Shown here: piece after piece, positions 37,328 to 47,132 of the stretch
How positions within the stretch are numbered: position 1 is the first letter of the stretch
Layout: the number at the start of each line of letters is the position of its first letter
Source of the DNA: Clostridia bacterium
Lineage (GTDB): Bacteria > Bacillota > Clostridia > Oscillospirales > Acutalibacteraceae
Length of the DNA: 64,000 bases
Direction of reading: 5' to 3'
NCBI GenBank assembly: GCA_017507805.1
Contig: JAFWAC010000015.1
Coordinates: forward strand, 62,001-126,000
The notes under the pieces: generated by a model
Seen by the model: the letters and a program-made list of their open reading frames with translations, nothing else
Told to the model about the DNA's origin: nothing
Databases searched by the model: none
Translations under genes and position numbers: made by a program

Positions 37328-40132
37328 ATGAAAAAGTTTTTTGCATTTTGCATCGCAATAATTATTACCGTATCACAGCTATTGTTGGTATGTGAGGCAA
37401 ATCAAACATCTTTGCAGGATGCTTTTGCAGATGCCGATTCAAATACTTACAGCGAATATATTTCTGAATTTTCAGCATCAAACGAACAAGCTGAAAGCGC
37501 TTCTGCAATTGTCGAGCTTGTTTCAGACGGTGCGGTAAAGACGGATGAAGGTGCAGTTCGTTTTGAGCAAAATAATAGTTTTGCCGAATATAAAGTGAAC
37601 GTGCCAAAAGACGGCTGGTATAATATTAAAATCGGATATTTACCATTGGAGGGTAAAAGCTCGAATATTCAGTTTTCACTTAAAATTAACGGTAAAGCTC
37701 CTTTTAAAGGTGCAGAAGCGTTTGTGTTAAATCGTTTCTATGCCGATGACGGAATAGATAAGGATTATAGCGGGAATGAAATAAGAACACCTAAACGCGA
37801 AATCTTTTTCACAAGCTATACATTTATTTATGATAATTCAAGAGTATATCCATCTCCGCTTCTCTTTAAGCTTAAAACCGGAGAAAATATTATTACTCTC
37901 GATTTTGCGTATGCATTGGTTGAGGTAAAAGAAGTAAGGGTTACGAGCCCCTCCGAAGCTTTTTCATATAACGATTACAAGCTTTCTGTTAAGCAAAACG
38001 GCGATAATTCCAATGGTAAAGACACTATAGTAATTCAGGCTGAAACACCGGAGTACACAAGCAGTAAAATGCTTTATCCAACATACGACCGTCAAAGTGC
38101 GATTACTCAGTCAAGCGATGGTGAATTAAACAACGCGTATAGTCTTAATCTTAATACAATAGGACAGTCTTCCTGGAAACAACCGGGGCAGATAATTGCA
38201 TATAGCTTTACGGTTAAAAATAGCGGATTTTATCATATTGGTATGCGCGCTAAGCAGAGCGAAGCAAGAGGAATTTTTTCAACAAGAAAAATCACGATTG
38301 ACGGAGAATTATTGTTTGATGAATTAGCGAGCGTATCCATTCCGTTCGATAATGATTGGCAGATAATAACCTTAGGCGCAGAGGAGCCGTATGAGATTTG
38401 GCTGGATGCCGGTAAGCATACTATTGAATTTGAATCCGTGTCGGGAATTATCGGTGCATATACAGAGCGTCTTGAAAAAATAGTAGCTTCTCTTAACGAG
38501 CTTTACAGAAAGGTCATTATGATAACCGGTACTTCGCCGGATGTGTATCGTGATTACAGACTTGAAAATCAAATTCCGGATTTAAAATCACAAATGAAGG
38601 AATTATCAAAGCAGCTTGCTTCGGTTAAAAACGAAATGCTTGATGACGGAGTGCAAAAGGGTAGCGATATGGTTGTTATTGACCAGATTACCAGCTTGCT
38701 TGATAGCTTTGAAAAAAGACCCCGAACAATTCCGGAGCGCTTAAATAAATTTCAGGATGCAATCAGTAGCTTATCCTCGTGGATTTTGACTTTAAAGGAA
38801 CAACCGCTTGAAATGGATTATATTTTCATTGAAGGAAATGCTTCAGAGAAAAGAAAAGAGAATGCAGGTTTTTTTGAAACAATAGTGTTCAGATTCAGGA
38901 TGTTCCTTTCAAGCTTCACGGGAGATTATTATCAGTTATCGGACGCAAGTAATTCTAAAGAAGCATTAAAGGTTTGGGTGGCATTAAGCCGCGATCAAAC
39001 ACAGGTGATAAGCGACCTTATTAATAATGATTTTAAAGCAAAATATAATAGTGAGGTCACTATTTCCCTTGTTAAACAAAGCCTTGTTACTGCAATTGCG
39101 GCGGGGACTGAGCCCGATGTTTCGCTTTATGCCGGAGATGTTGTTAATTTGGCTGCCAGAAATTCTCTTTGTGAGCTTAGTTCGTTTGCCGGATTTGAGG
39201 AAGTAAAAACATGGTTTTCTGAAAATGCTTTTGTTCCGTACACCTATAATTCGGGTGTATATGCAATGCCATTGCAACAAAGCTTTTTAATGATGTTTTA
39301 TCGAACCGATATTTTTGAGGATTTAGGAATCAAACCGCCCAAAACATGGGATGAACTTGATTCGGTAATCACAATTCTTCAAAAAAACAAATTGAATGCA
39401 GGTGTACCGGCGAGTGCGTCAATATTTAATGCATTACTTTTTCAAGCCGGCGGCAATTATTATAATGAAAATCAATCGAAAACTCGCTTTGATGAGGAAG
39501 TTGCAGTTACAGCATTCACTAAATGGACCGAATTTTACACAAAATACAGGTTGCCGCAATCCTTTTCGGGACTTGTTCGTTTCAGAAGCGGAGAAATGCC
39601 ATTACTGTTAGAAAATTATACATTTTATAATACTTTGGCGGTTGGCGCTCCCGAAATTTCCGGTTTGTGGGAAATGGTTTCTATCCCGGGAACATTGAAA
39701 GCGGACGGCACAATTGATAATACAACGGTTTCTTCCGGAAGCGGTGCGGTTATTCTTAATTCATCTAAGAATAAGGAATTGGCATTTGAATTTGTAAAAT
39801 GGTTTGCATCCGCCGAAATTCAGTATCAGTATGGTCAAAATGTTGAAAATATTTTGGGTTCAGGTTCAAGATATGACCCTGCCAATATAAATGCCTTATC
39901 AGAATTGAATTGGTCGCCCGATAATATAGCGGAGCTGACTGAACAGCTTGTAAACAGCACCTTTGAGCCTGTTATCACGGCATCGTATTATGTGGGCAGA
40001 AATTTAGATAACGCATATCGGGCGGTTACTCTTAAGGGGCTGAGCCCGAGAGAAGCACTTTATTCTTATAATGTTGATATTAATGCTGAAATCAAGCGCA
40101 AACGGGCAGAGCTCGGAATAGAGGAGGAGTAA
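37328..40132 (+). CDS. solute-binding protein fused to two carbohydrate-binding-like domains
   Basis: The 934 residues have a signal peptide (1-25), without a consensus lipobox although LLLVCEA is close to one. Two beta-sandwich domains resembling CBM6/CBM35 follow (about 45-215 with EYKVNVPKDGWYNIKIGYLP, and about 230-385 with VIQAETPEY and AYSFTVKNSGFYHIGMRAK), then a helical linker (about 385-530) and a family 1 solute-binding domain (about 535-925; LKVWVALSRDQTQVISDLIN, MMFYRTDIFEDLGI). It probably binds a long glycan and passes it to the adjacent permeases, since the next gene starts two bases later. Family assignment of the binding domains is by appearance only. Confidence 0.78.
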   Translation: MKKFFAFCIAIIITVSQLLLVCEANQTSLQDAFADADSNTYSEYISEFSASNEQAESASAIVELVSDGAVKTDEGAVRFEQNNSFAEYKVNVPKDGWYNIKIGYLPLEGKSSNIQFSLKINGKAPFKGAEAFVLNRFYADDGIDKDYSGNEIRTPKREIFFTSYTFIYDNSRVYPSPLLFKLKTGENIITLDFAYALVEVKEVRVTSPSEAFSYNDYKLSVKQNGDNSNGKDTIVIQAETPEYTSSKMLYPTYDRQSAITQSSDGELNNAYSLNLNTIGQSSWKQPGQIIAYSFTVKNSGFYHIGMRAKQSEARGIFSTRKITIDGELLFDELASVSIPFDNDWQIITLGAEEPYEIWLDAGKHTIEFESVSGIIGAYTERLEKIVASLNELYRKVIMITGTSPDVYRDYRLENQIPDLKSQMKELSKQLASVKNEMLDDGVQKGSDMVVIDQITSLLDSFEKRPRTIPERLNKFQDAISSLSSWILTLKEQPLEMDYIFIEGNASEKRKENAGFFETIVFRFRMFLSSFTGDYYQLSDASNSKEALKVWVALSRDQTQVISDLINNDFKAKYNSEVTISLVKQSLVTAIAAGTEPDVSLYAGDVVNLAARNSLCELSSFAGFEEVKTWFSENAFVPYTYNSGVYAMPLQQSFLMMFYRTDIFEDLGIKPPKTWDELDSVITILQKNKLNAGVPASASIFNALLFQAGGNYYNENQSKTRFDEEVAVTAFTKWTEFYTKYRLPQSFSGLVRFRSGEMPLLLENYTFYNTLAVGAPEISGLWEMVSIPGTLKADGTIDNTTVSSGSGAVILNSSKNKELAFEFVKWFASAEIQYQYGQNVENILGSGSRYDPANINALSELNWSPDNIAELTEQLVNSTFEPVITASYYVGRNLDNAYRAVTLKGLSPREALYSYNVDINAEIKRKRAELGIEEE

Positions 40133-40134
40133 TT

Positions 40135-41043
40135 ATGAAAACCGATTTTAAAAATATTGGTAAGCAGATAGTGCAAAATCGAACACTCTACCTCATGATG
40201 CTTCCTTTTACGATATTATTTGTTATTTTTACAGTTCTTTCTGTAATTGTTGCTATAGGATTGGGTTTTACAAGCTATAATCTTGTGGAAGCACCGCAAT
40301 TTGCGGGATTCAGTAATTATGTGAGAATGTTTTTAGATGATGATTTGCTCCTCAAGGCGGTAAGAAATACATTGGTTTTTGCTATTGTAACCGGTCCGCT
40401 AAGTTATTTTCTTTGCTTGTTTTTCGCGTGGATGATAAATGAATTTCCGCGATATATCAGAATGTTGCTCACATTCATTTTTTACGCGCCCTCAATTTCG
40501 GGTGGTGTTTTCATCATTTGGACTTATATTTTCAGTGGAGATTCGTATGGATTTATTAACTCATTTTTAATGAATTTAGGGTTGATTGCAGATCCGATTC
40601 AGTGGCTTTCTGATACTACCTATATTTTACCTATTGTTATCATTGTGCAACTATGGTCATCGCTTGGAACATCGTTTTTGTCCTTTATAGCAGGTTTGCA
40701 GGGAATAGATTCTGCCCTTTATGAGGCAGGCGCTATGGACGGAATAAAAAACCGTTTTCAGGAGTTAAGATATATAACACTTCCTGCTATGGGTCCTCAG
40801 TTGATGTTTGCGGCAGTAATGCAGATTGGTGCGGCTTTTTCGGTAAGCGGTATTTGTGTAGCGTTAGCGGGCAACCCCAGCGTTGATTACGCTGCTTATA
40901 CAATCGTAATGCATATAGGCGACTATGCTTCTGCGCGTTACGAAATGGGATATGCATGTGCATTATCTACCGTTTTGTTTACTGCAATGATTTTGACGAA
41001 TGAATTTGTCGGTAGATTTTTAAGAAAGCATACAAATCTTTAG
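40135..41043 (+). CDS. sugar ABC transporter permease, MalF-type
   Basis: The 302 residues contain six predicted membrane helices and the cytoplasmic EAA loop (LYEAGAMDGIKNRFQELRYI) that contacts the ATPase. It pairs with the next gene to form the channel for the solute-binding protein encoded two bases upstream. The first helix is preceded by a short cytoplasmic N-terminus with no long periplasmic loop, as in Gram-positive oligosaccharide importers. No ATPase gene is present in the element. Shine-Dalgarno GGAGGAG. Confidence 0.9.
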   Translation: MKTDFKNIGKQIVQNRTLYLMMLPFTILFVIFTVLSVIVAIGLGFTSYNLVEAPQFAGFSNYVRMFLDDDLLLKAVRNTLVFAIVTGPLSYFLCLFFAWMINEFPRYIRMLLTFIFYAPSISGGVFIIWTYIFSGDSYGFINSFLMNLGLIADPIQWLSDTTYILPIVIIVQLWSSLGTSFLSFIAGLQGIDSALYEAGAMDGIKNRFQELRYITLPAMGPQLMFAAVMQIGAAFSVSGICVALAGNPSVDYAAYTIVMHIGDYASARYEMGYACALSTVLFTAMILTNEFVGRFLRKHTNL

Positions 41044-41059
41044 TTAGGAGGTATATAAA

Positions 41060-41923
41060 ATGCGTTTAGGCAAAAGAACCGGGCGGCGTCAGGTTCATAC
41101 TGTCGGCGGAGATATTGTGCTGGCAATATTTCTTGTAATAGTTGGAGTTTTTATGTTTTTGCCCTTTATTTATTCCATTGTGCAATCCTTGAAGCCAATG
41201 GAAGAATTGTTTGTTTTTCCTCCTAAATTTTTTGTCAGAAATCCAACACTTAGCAATTTCAAGGACCTGTTGTTGCACACAAACAATATGTGGGTTCCAC
41301 TTGAAAGATATATTTTTAACAGCTTTTTTGTTTCTGTTGCAGGCACCGTTGGGAGTGTAATAATAGGTTCTATGGCGGCATACCCATTAGCTAAATTTCG
41401 TTTTCCCGGTAGTGCTCTTTATGAGAAAATAATTGTTTTATCTTTGCTGTTTGTATACAATGTCACGGCTGTACCGCAATTTATCATTATGTCAAAGCTT
41501 AAAATGGTTGATACCCTTTGGGCAGTGCTTTTGCCGTCTATGGCTTCGTCATTGTCGCTTTATTTAATGAAGAATTTTATGTCGCAATTGCCGGACGATT
41601 TGATTGAGGCCGCTAAAATAGACGGTGCAGGTCATATGAAGATTTTTTTAGGAATTGTCATGCCGAATGTTAAGCCTGCATGGGTGACGGCTGTGATATT
41701 CGTTTTTCAGGGACTTTGGAATATGCAGACCGATTCTTATATTTTTACAGAAAGTCTGAAAAATTTACCAACTCTCTTGATGCAGATTTCCACGGGAACG
41801 GTTGCAACAGCGGGAATTTCGGCGGCGGCTTCGGTAATTTTAATGTTACCTCCGATTATTGTTTTTTTGATAAGTGAAAGTCAGGTTGTGGAAACGATGG
41901 CTCATTCGGGAATAAAAGGATAG
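41060..41923 (+). CDS. sugar ABC transporter permease, MalG-type
   Basis: The 287 residues have six membrane helices. The conserved loop DDLIEAAKIDGAGHMKIFLGIVMP and the preceding LYLMKNFMSQLP identify it as the MalG-like partner of the gene 16 bp upstream. The basic N-terminus (RLGKRTGRRQ) is cytoplasmic, and the C-terminus ends in MAHSGIKG, typical of this family. Shine-Dalgarno AGGAGG. Confidence 0.9.
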   Translation: MRLGKRTGRRQVHTVGGDIVLAIFLVIVGVFMFLPFIYSIVQSLKPMEELFVFPPKFFVRNPTLSNFKDLLLHTNNMWVPLERYIFNSFFVSVAGTVGSVIIGSMAAYPLAKFRFPGSALYEKIIVLSLLFVYNVTAVPQFIIMSKLKMVDTLWAVLLPSMASSLSLYLMKNFMSQLPDDLIEAAKIDGAGHMKIFLGIVMPNVKPAWVTAVIFVFQGLWNMQTDSYIFTESLKNLPTLLMQISTGTVATAGISAAASVILMLPPIIVFLISESQVVETMAHSGIKG

Positions 41924-41933
41924 GAGAATCACA

Positions 41934-43391
41934 GTGAGAAAGGCAGTATTTATTTTATTTTTTATTGTTATTTTGTGTTTTTCACAAGTGTGCGTTTCGG
42001 CTGACGGATATACCTATATTCCTTATGATGCTTACGGTTATGATGAGTGGAATTCATTGCAAAGCTCAACCTCCGGTTATATTCCTGAAAAAGCGGTATA
42101 TTCCGATAATCAATCAAAAATATTTTTCAGCAAGCCCCAGGATATGGTATTTGCCGATGACGGTAATATTTATGTTCTTAATTCCGGAGAAGTCGGCGTT
42201 ATAATACTTAATACGAATTTTGACTTAATAGGACAAATTTCGGATTTTTATAAGGCTGACGGCGAAAAAATTAATCTTTTAGAGCCGATTGGAATTTATG
42301 TGCGGGAGCAAAAGCTTTATATTGCAGATAAGGGCTTGCAAGAAGTGCTTGTATGTGACCTTTCCGGAAAAATTATTAAAGAGCTGACAAAACCTACAAA
42401 TGCAGTTTTCCCACAGCAGAAGGAGTTTTTACCTACGAAAGTTCTTTCGGATTCATACGGCAATATTTATGTGATAGTTGACGGTATATATCAAGGTGCG
42501 GTTTGCTTCGATGCTGACGGTAATTTTACAGAGTTTTTTGGTAGTAATGATGTTGTTTTAACTGCGTCACAGGCATTGCAACGCTTTTGGCGTAATTTTA
42601 TGACCGAGGCACAACGTGACTCTACATCAGGAATAGTTCCTACAGAATACACAAATTTTGATATTGATTCAGAGGATTTCATCTATTCCTGCACCGCTGT
42701 GGGTAGCGGAGATACAAATCAATTAAGAAAGCTTAATCCTCTCGGAGATAATATATATGTTCAACGCGGCTATGGCGACCTTGAAAAAAATTGGGTAAAA
42801 GGAAAATACAAGCAGACATCGTTTATAGATGTTGCGATTGATAATGATGGCTTCCTCTTTGCGCTTGATGAAACATACGGAAGAATTTTTGTTTATGACT
42901 CAGAGGGTAACGAAACCTTTGTTTTTGGCGCCATCGGTGAAAGATTAGGAAATTTTGAAAATGTCACAGCGATAGATGTATATGATAATTGTGTATATGT
43001 TCTTGACGGCAAAAAAGCTTCCATAACAAAATTTATTCGTACGGATTATGGTCAAACTGTTTGTGATGCGACCTTGGCATATTTGAACGGTAATTACGAA
43101 GACTCCAAACAGCTTTGGGAGAATGTTCTGCAATATAATTGTAATAATAAGCTGGCTTATAACGGAATCGGAAAGGCTTATTATTATAGCGGTGACTACG
43201 AAAATGCAAAGAAATTTTTTGTCTTAGGAGCAGATAAGGCGCAGGAATCAAAGGTTTTTGATATGAGCCGAAAGGTATTTTTAAGAAATCTTCTTGTGTA
43301 TGCCGTTCCTGCCGTCATTATTGGCGCAGTGTTATTGATAGCATTTAATAAAATTAGAAAGAGAGGCAAAACGAGATGCGGGAAAAGATAA
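41934..43391 (+). CDS. exported NHL-propeller and TPR protein with C-terminal membrane anchor
   Basis: The 485 residues start at GTG 41934, preceded by AGGAG. Signal peptide (1-24); NHL-like beta-propeller repeats (about 55-350; KPQDMVFADDGNIYVLN, FIDVAIDNDGFLFALDE, NVTAIDVYDNCVYVLDG); two TPR-like helical pairs (about 365-440; AYNGIGKAYYYSGDYENAKK); a membrane helix (about 455-475) and a basic tail. Proteins of this layout occur beside Yip1-family and DUF5696 proteins in sugar-transport clusters of other Bacillota. Its role is unknown; it may organise or sense the importer at the outer face of the membrane. It overlaps the next gene by 16 bp. Confidence 0.72.
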   Translation: MRKAVFILFFIVILCFSQVCVSADGYTYIPYDAYGYDEWNSLQSSTSGYIPEKAVYSDNQSKIFFSKPQDMVFADDGNIYVLNSGEVGVIILNTNFDLIGQISDFYKADGEKINLLEPIGIYVREQKLYIADKGLQEVLVCDLSGKIIKELTKPTNAVFPQQKEFLPTKVLSDSYGNIYVIVDGIYQGAVCFDADGNFTEFFGSNDVVLTASQALQRFWRNFMTEAQRDSTSGIVPTEYTNFDIDSEDFIYSCTAVGSGDTNQLRKLNPLGDNIYVQRGYGDLEKNWVKGKYKQTSFIDVAIDNDGFLFALDETYGRIFVYDSEGNETFVFGAIGERLGNFENVTAIDVYDNCVYVLDGKKASITKFIRTDYGQTVCDATLAYLNGNYEDSKQLWENVLQYNCNNKLAYNGIGKAYYYSGDYENAKKFFVLGADKAQESKVFDMSRKVFLRNLLVYAVPAVIIGAVLLIAFNKIRKRGKTRCGKR

Positions 43392-44005
43392 ACGAATTTA
43401 AGTATATTTTATTTCATCCTGAAGACGGATTTTATTCAATGCATATTTTCAAAACCGGCTCGGTTTTTATCTCGCTTGTCGTAGCGCTTCTTTGGTTTTT
43501 TGCCGAGCTTTTTACTCAGCAATACACAAGCTTCAGATATAATAACTATAATAAAACAAATATAAATATTATCTATATATTTATTGCAACCTTTATTTTC
43601 GCAATATTGTTTTCTGTTTCAAATTGGGCTATTTGCACCCTTTTTGACGGCGAAGGCTCCTTCTCTGAAATATTAATTGTAACAGGGTATTCGCTTTTTC
43701 CGTATGTATCATCAAGGTTTATTGCTATAATTATGAGCTATTTTTTGACAATTAATGAAAGCACCTTTGTTAATTTTGTTACGATAATCGGCTTGCTTTA
43801 TACTGTGGTTTTGCTATGTATAGGGCTTATACAAATCCATGACTATTCTTTCACTAAGATGATACTGTCGGTTTTTTCAACGGTGATAGGTGTATTGTTA
43901 ATTGTTGTATTGATATTTTTACTTATGACTCTTTTCGGGCAACTGTTTTCCTTTATTAGTTCAATTTTCAAGGAAGTAGCAATGCATGATTACATCGGTA
44001 TGTAA
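43376..44005 (+). CDS. Yip1-family membrane protein
   Basis: The 209 residues contain five or six predicted membrane helices. The N-terminus (INEFKYILFHPEDGFYSMHI) matches the start of bacterial Yip1-domain proteins, where a short amphipathic stretch with HPxxGF precedes the first helix. The function of bacterial Yip1 proteins is not established. It sits between the NHL/TPR protein, which it overlaps, and the DUF5696 protein (17 bp), so the three are probably one functional module with the importer. Confidence 0.72.
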   Translation: MREKINEFKYILFHPEDGFYSMHIFKTGSVFISLVVALLWFFAELFTQQYTSFRYNNYNKTNINIIYIFIATFIFAILFSVSNWAICTLFDGEGSFSEILIVTGYSLFPYVSSRFIAIIMSYFLTINESTFVNFVTIIGLLYTVVLLCIGLIQIHDYSFTKMILSVFSTVIGVLLIVVLIFLLMTLFGQLFSFISSIFKEVAMHDYIGM

Positions 44006-44022
44006 AAAGGAGGTAAAAGATT

Positions 44023-46179
44023 ATGCTTAAAAGATTTTTAGCTCTTTCGCTTGCAATGCTTGTTTTCATATCGTGTCCAACTGTGTTTGCCGAAAAAGGA
44101 ACAGAAACAGCCTTTGAAACGAATGTAAATGCAAAATCAACCTTTGAGATAACGGTTAATGATGAAGAAGGAACATTTACGGTTTCCGATTCTTTGAACG
44201 ACTGTGTCTGGAATTCATATCCATCTAATCTTGAGGAATCCGGTATGAAGAAATCCGGTAGAGAACAAGCAAAATCAGCACTTGTAATAAATGTTTTTGA
44301 TACGAGTGCAAAAACACTCTCAATAACCGCCTATTCAAAAAGCGATGCCTCTGTAACAGCTGAGATTAATGGTGAAGCTACTAAGCTCATATATAATTTT
44401 GAACAATACGGTATAACGGTGCCATTGAGAATTTCAGCTACAAAAGACGGATTTTGCGCCTCGATTAATTGTAAAGACATTGTTGAAACAGATAAAAACT
44501 ACAAGCTTGTTAATATTGAGCTTTTACCTTATTTTAATGCCGGATATTATGAGGAAAAGGGATATATGCTTTTACCGGACGGTAGTGGTGCAATAGTTGA
44601 TTTTAATAACGGCAAAGGTGAGAACAGTAACTATTCTCAAGATCTGTATGGCAGAGATTACGGCATTGATTTGCAATATTCCAAAGCAAAAACGGAAAAC
44701 CTCCCTATTGGTTATTTTGGAATAGTTCATGAAAATTCTTATAGTGCGTCCTTGATAATAAACGGTACTGCAAATGCAAATATTACTGCATACGGAAATA
44801 ATAAAAATAATCCGTATAATAGAATTTATCCTGTAGTTGCTGTTCGTAAAGCAGATATGTTTATTAATTCCGGAAGCTGGCAGGATGTTCCTGTTTATCA
44901 AGATTCTGTAGCAAAGGATACGGTCTTTGAGGTTCAATATTTGTTGCGTAAAAAAGATACCGCCACCTATTCCGACTTGGCAACTTGCCTCAGGGAATAT
45001 ATGGTTGATAATAATTTAATAGCTCCAAGCGAGCTTAGAAGTCATTTGCAGATAGATATAGTTGGCGCCACCGTAAAAAAGAAGCCGTTAATCGGTATTC
45101 CTGTCAATCGCAGTCAGGAATTAACCAATTTTAACGAAGCAACCGAAATTGTCAAGACGCTTAATAACGGGAATTGCCAAAATGTATTGTATCGTTATAT
45201 TAATTGGAATGCCGCTACTGCTTGGGGAAAACAAAAGGCATCGTCAAAATTATCTTTGCTGGGCGGAAATCAGAAATTTTCAGTGCTGAAGGACACCATA
45301 GCAAGCACTGACGGTATGCTTTTCCTAACCTTTAATTCGAATATGGTTTATAAAGGTAAGAACATATTTTCATATTTCACCGATTTCTCTCAGTCAATTT
45401 TTGGCGAGCCGATAAAGCTTTATAAATATAATCTTAATAATTACACGAAAAATAAGGATTACCGTGCGGCTTATACATTGCGCAATGACAAAATAGGTGC
45501 AACTGTAAATAGTTGGTGTGAAAAAATTAATAAGCTTGATGTTGAGGGAGTTTCGGCGGCAACATCGGAAATGGTTTATACTGATTTTAAAAATGAAGGC
45601 GCATCGCGAACACATACCGAAGCATATATAAAAGAGGCTTTGTCAGGTATCAAGATGCCTCTCATAGTTGATAACGGTAATTATTATACACTCTCAAGCG
45701 CCTCGTTCATATCAAACACTCCCGCTTCATCGAATGGGTTTGATATTTCTGATGACAGTATACCTTTTTATCAAATGCTAATTCACGGCTTGATACCGTA
45801 TTCAATTAGTCCGATAAATGCGTATCCCGATTATAATACATCATTTTTAAGAGCTGTTGAGACCGGTTCCACACTTCATTTTGTATTGTGTAGTGCTGAA
45901 AAAAATGAAATAGCCAATTCCGAAATGTCCGATTTAATTTATTGTGACAGCAGAAGCTGGAGTGAGACCATTATAGAAATGTCAGACAGGTATTCTGAGG
46001 TGTATTCGGAGATATGCAATGATTTGATAATTGACCACGAAAGACTTTGCGAGGATGTTTTTGCTACGCATTACGAAAGCGGAATTACTATTATTGTGAA
46101 TTATTCAGAGGATGATGTAATGCTTGATAATAATGAAACAGTTCCGGCAAAATCATTCATAACATTACAGAAGAATTAA
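44023..46179 (+). CDS. DUF5696-type exported protein
   Basis: The 718 residues have a signal peptide (1-24), an N-terminal beta domain (about 35-165) and then the central region GYMLLPDGSGAIVDFNNGKG, YGRDYGIDL, which I associate with the DUF5696 family, plus a barrel-like C-terminal half (about 340-700) with NVLYRYINWNAA, LFLTFNSNMVYK and VDNGNYYTLSSASF. Such proteins are often linked to Yip1 and sugar ABC genes. The barrel-like second half could be enzymatic, but no catalytic pair is certain. Shine-Dalgarno AAGGAGG. Confidence 0.65.
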   Translation: MLKRFLALSLAMLVFISCPTVFAEKGTETAFETNVNAKSTFEITVNDEEGTFTVSDSLNDCVWNSYPSNLEESGMKKSGREQAKSALVINVFDTSAKTLSITAYSKSDASVTAEINGEATKLIYNFEQYGITVPLRISATKDGFCASINCKDIVETDKNYKLVNIELLPYFNAGYYEEKGYMLLPDGSGAIVDFNNGKGENSNYSQDLYGRDYGIDLQYSKAKTENLPIGYFGIVHENSYSASLIINGTANANITAYGNNKNNPYNRIYPVVAVRKADMFINSGSWQDVPVYQDSVAKDTVFEVQYLLRKKDTATYSDLATCLREYMVDNNLIAPSELRSHLQIDIVGATVKKKPLIGIPVNRSQELTNFNEATEIVKTLNNGNCQNVLYRYINWNAATAWGKQKASSKLSLLGGNQKFSVLKDTIASTDGMLFLTFNSNMVYKGKNIFSYFTDFSQSIFGEPIKLYKYNLNNYTKNKDYRAAYTLRNDKIGATVNSWCEKINKLDVEGVSAATSEMVYTDFKNEGASRTHTEAYIKEALSGIKMPLIVDNGNYYTLSSASFISNTPASSNGFDISDDSIPFYQMLIHGLIPYSISPINAYPDYNTSFLRAVETGSTLHFVLCSAEKNEIANSEMSDLIYCDSRSWSETIIEMSDRYSEVYSEICNDLIIDHERLCEDVFATHYESGITIIVNYSEDDVMLDNNETVPAKSFITLQKN

Positions 46180-46230
46180 AATTAATTTGGAGTTTTTTTG
46201 TTTTCTTTTAATTTTGTATTATGAAGGCGA

Positions 46231-47121
46231 GTGATAGATTTGAGAAGGTTAAATTATGAAAAAAAGAAGGGATTAACGGGTTTACTCATTGCGATGCCTT
46301 GGGTAACCGGTTTTATATTTTTCTTTTTGGTTCCGATTATTACTTCAATTCGTTTTAGTTTCTCTGAAATAGTTATTAATGATTTCGGAACAGAGTTTAA
46401 ATATCAGGGCCTTTCGAATTTTAAATATCTTTTTTTGCAAGATCCTACTTTTCTGGTTGAGATGATTAAAGCTGCCCTTTTGGTTTTTAAGGATTTGTTT
46501 TTAGTTATAGCATTCAGTCTGTTTTTAGCGCTTATCTTATCTCAGGAATTTCACGGCAGATTGTTTGCAAGAGCAATTTTCTTTCTTCCTGTTATCGTTG
46601 CATCGGGCGTGGTTTTGGGAATTATCAACGGTGATGAATTTTCTCAGGAGCTTATGTCCGGTCAATCATCTCAGATGCAGTTGGATTTGTTGCAAAACAT
46701 ACTTATAAATACAGGCTTATCGGAAGATACAATCAGCACAGTTGTTGAAACGGTTGGCAATATATTTAATATCACATGGCGTTGCGGGATACAGGTTCTT
46801 ATTTTTCTGAGTGGTATAAAGAGTATACCTGTTTCTGTTAAAGAGGCGGCAAGTGTTGAGGGTGCTACGGCTTGGGAGTTTTTTTGGAAAATCACATTTC
46901 CCATGATTCTTCCGATGGTACAGCTTAATATGATTTTTACCATCATAGATTCTTTTACTGATTCTTCAAATGCAATAATATCAAGGATATATTCATTAAA
47001 TCAGGCTATGGATTTTTCCTATAGTTCTACGATTGCGTGGACATATTTTATTGTGGTATTTATTATAGTGATTTTGGTTTACGGAATATTAAATCGTATT
47101 TCAAAAAGATACGAAAGATAG
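46231..47121 (+). CDS. second sugar ABC transporter permease, MalF-type
   Basis: The 296 residues have six membrane helices and the EAA loop VSVKEAASVEGATAWEFFWK. A first helix (GLLIAMPWVTGFIFFFLVPI) typical of UgpA/LacF-like permeases is present. It is the partner of the following gene and a second importer beside 40135/41060; the solute-binding protein at 23125 is the natural candidate for it. The start is uncertain: GTG at 46231 has little spacer after AAGG, and TTG at 46240 is an alternative. Confidence 0.88.
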   Translation: MIDLRRLNYEKKKGLTGLLIAMPWVTGFIFFFLVPIITSIRFSFSEIVINDFGTEFKYQGLSNFKYLFLQDPTFLVEMIKAALLVFKDLFLVIAFSLFLALILSQEFHGRLFARAIFFLPVIVASGVVLGIINGDEFSQELMSGQSSQMQLDLLQNILINTGLSEDTISTVVETVGNIFNITWRCGIQVLIFLSGIKSIPVSVKEAASVEGATAWEFFWKITFPMILPMVQLNMIFTIIDSFTDSSNAIISRIYSLNQAMDFSYSSTIAWTYFIVVFIIVILVYGILNRISKRYER

Positions 47122-47132
47122 GGGTGTATCGG

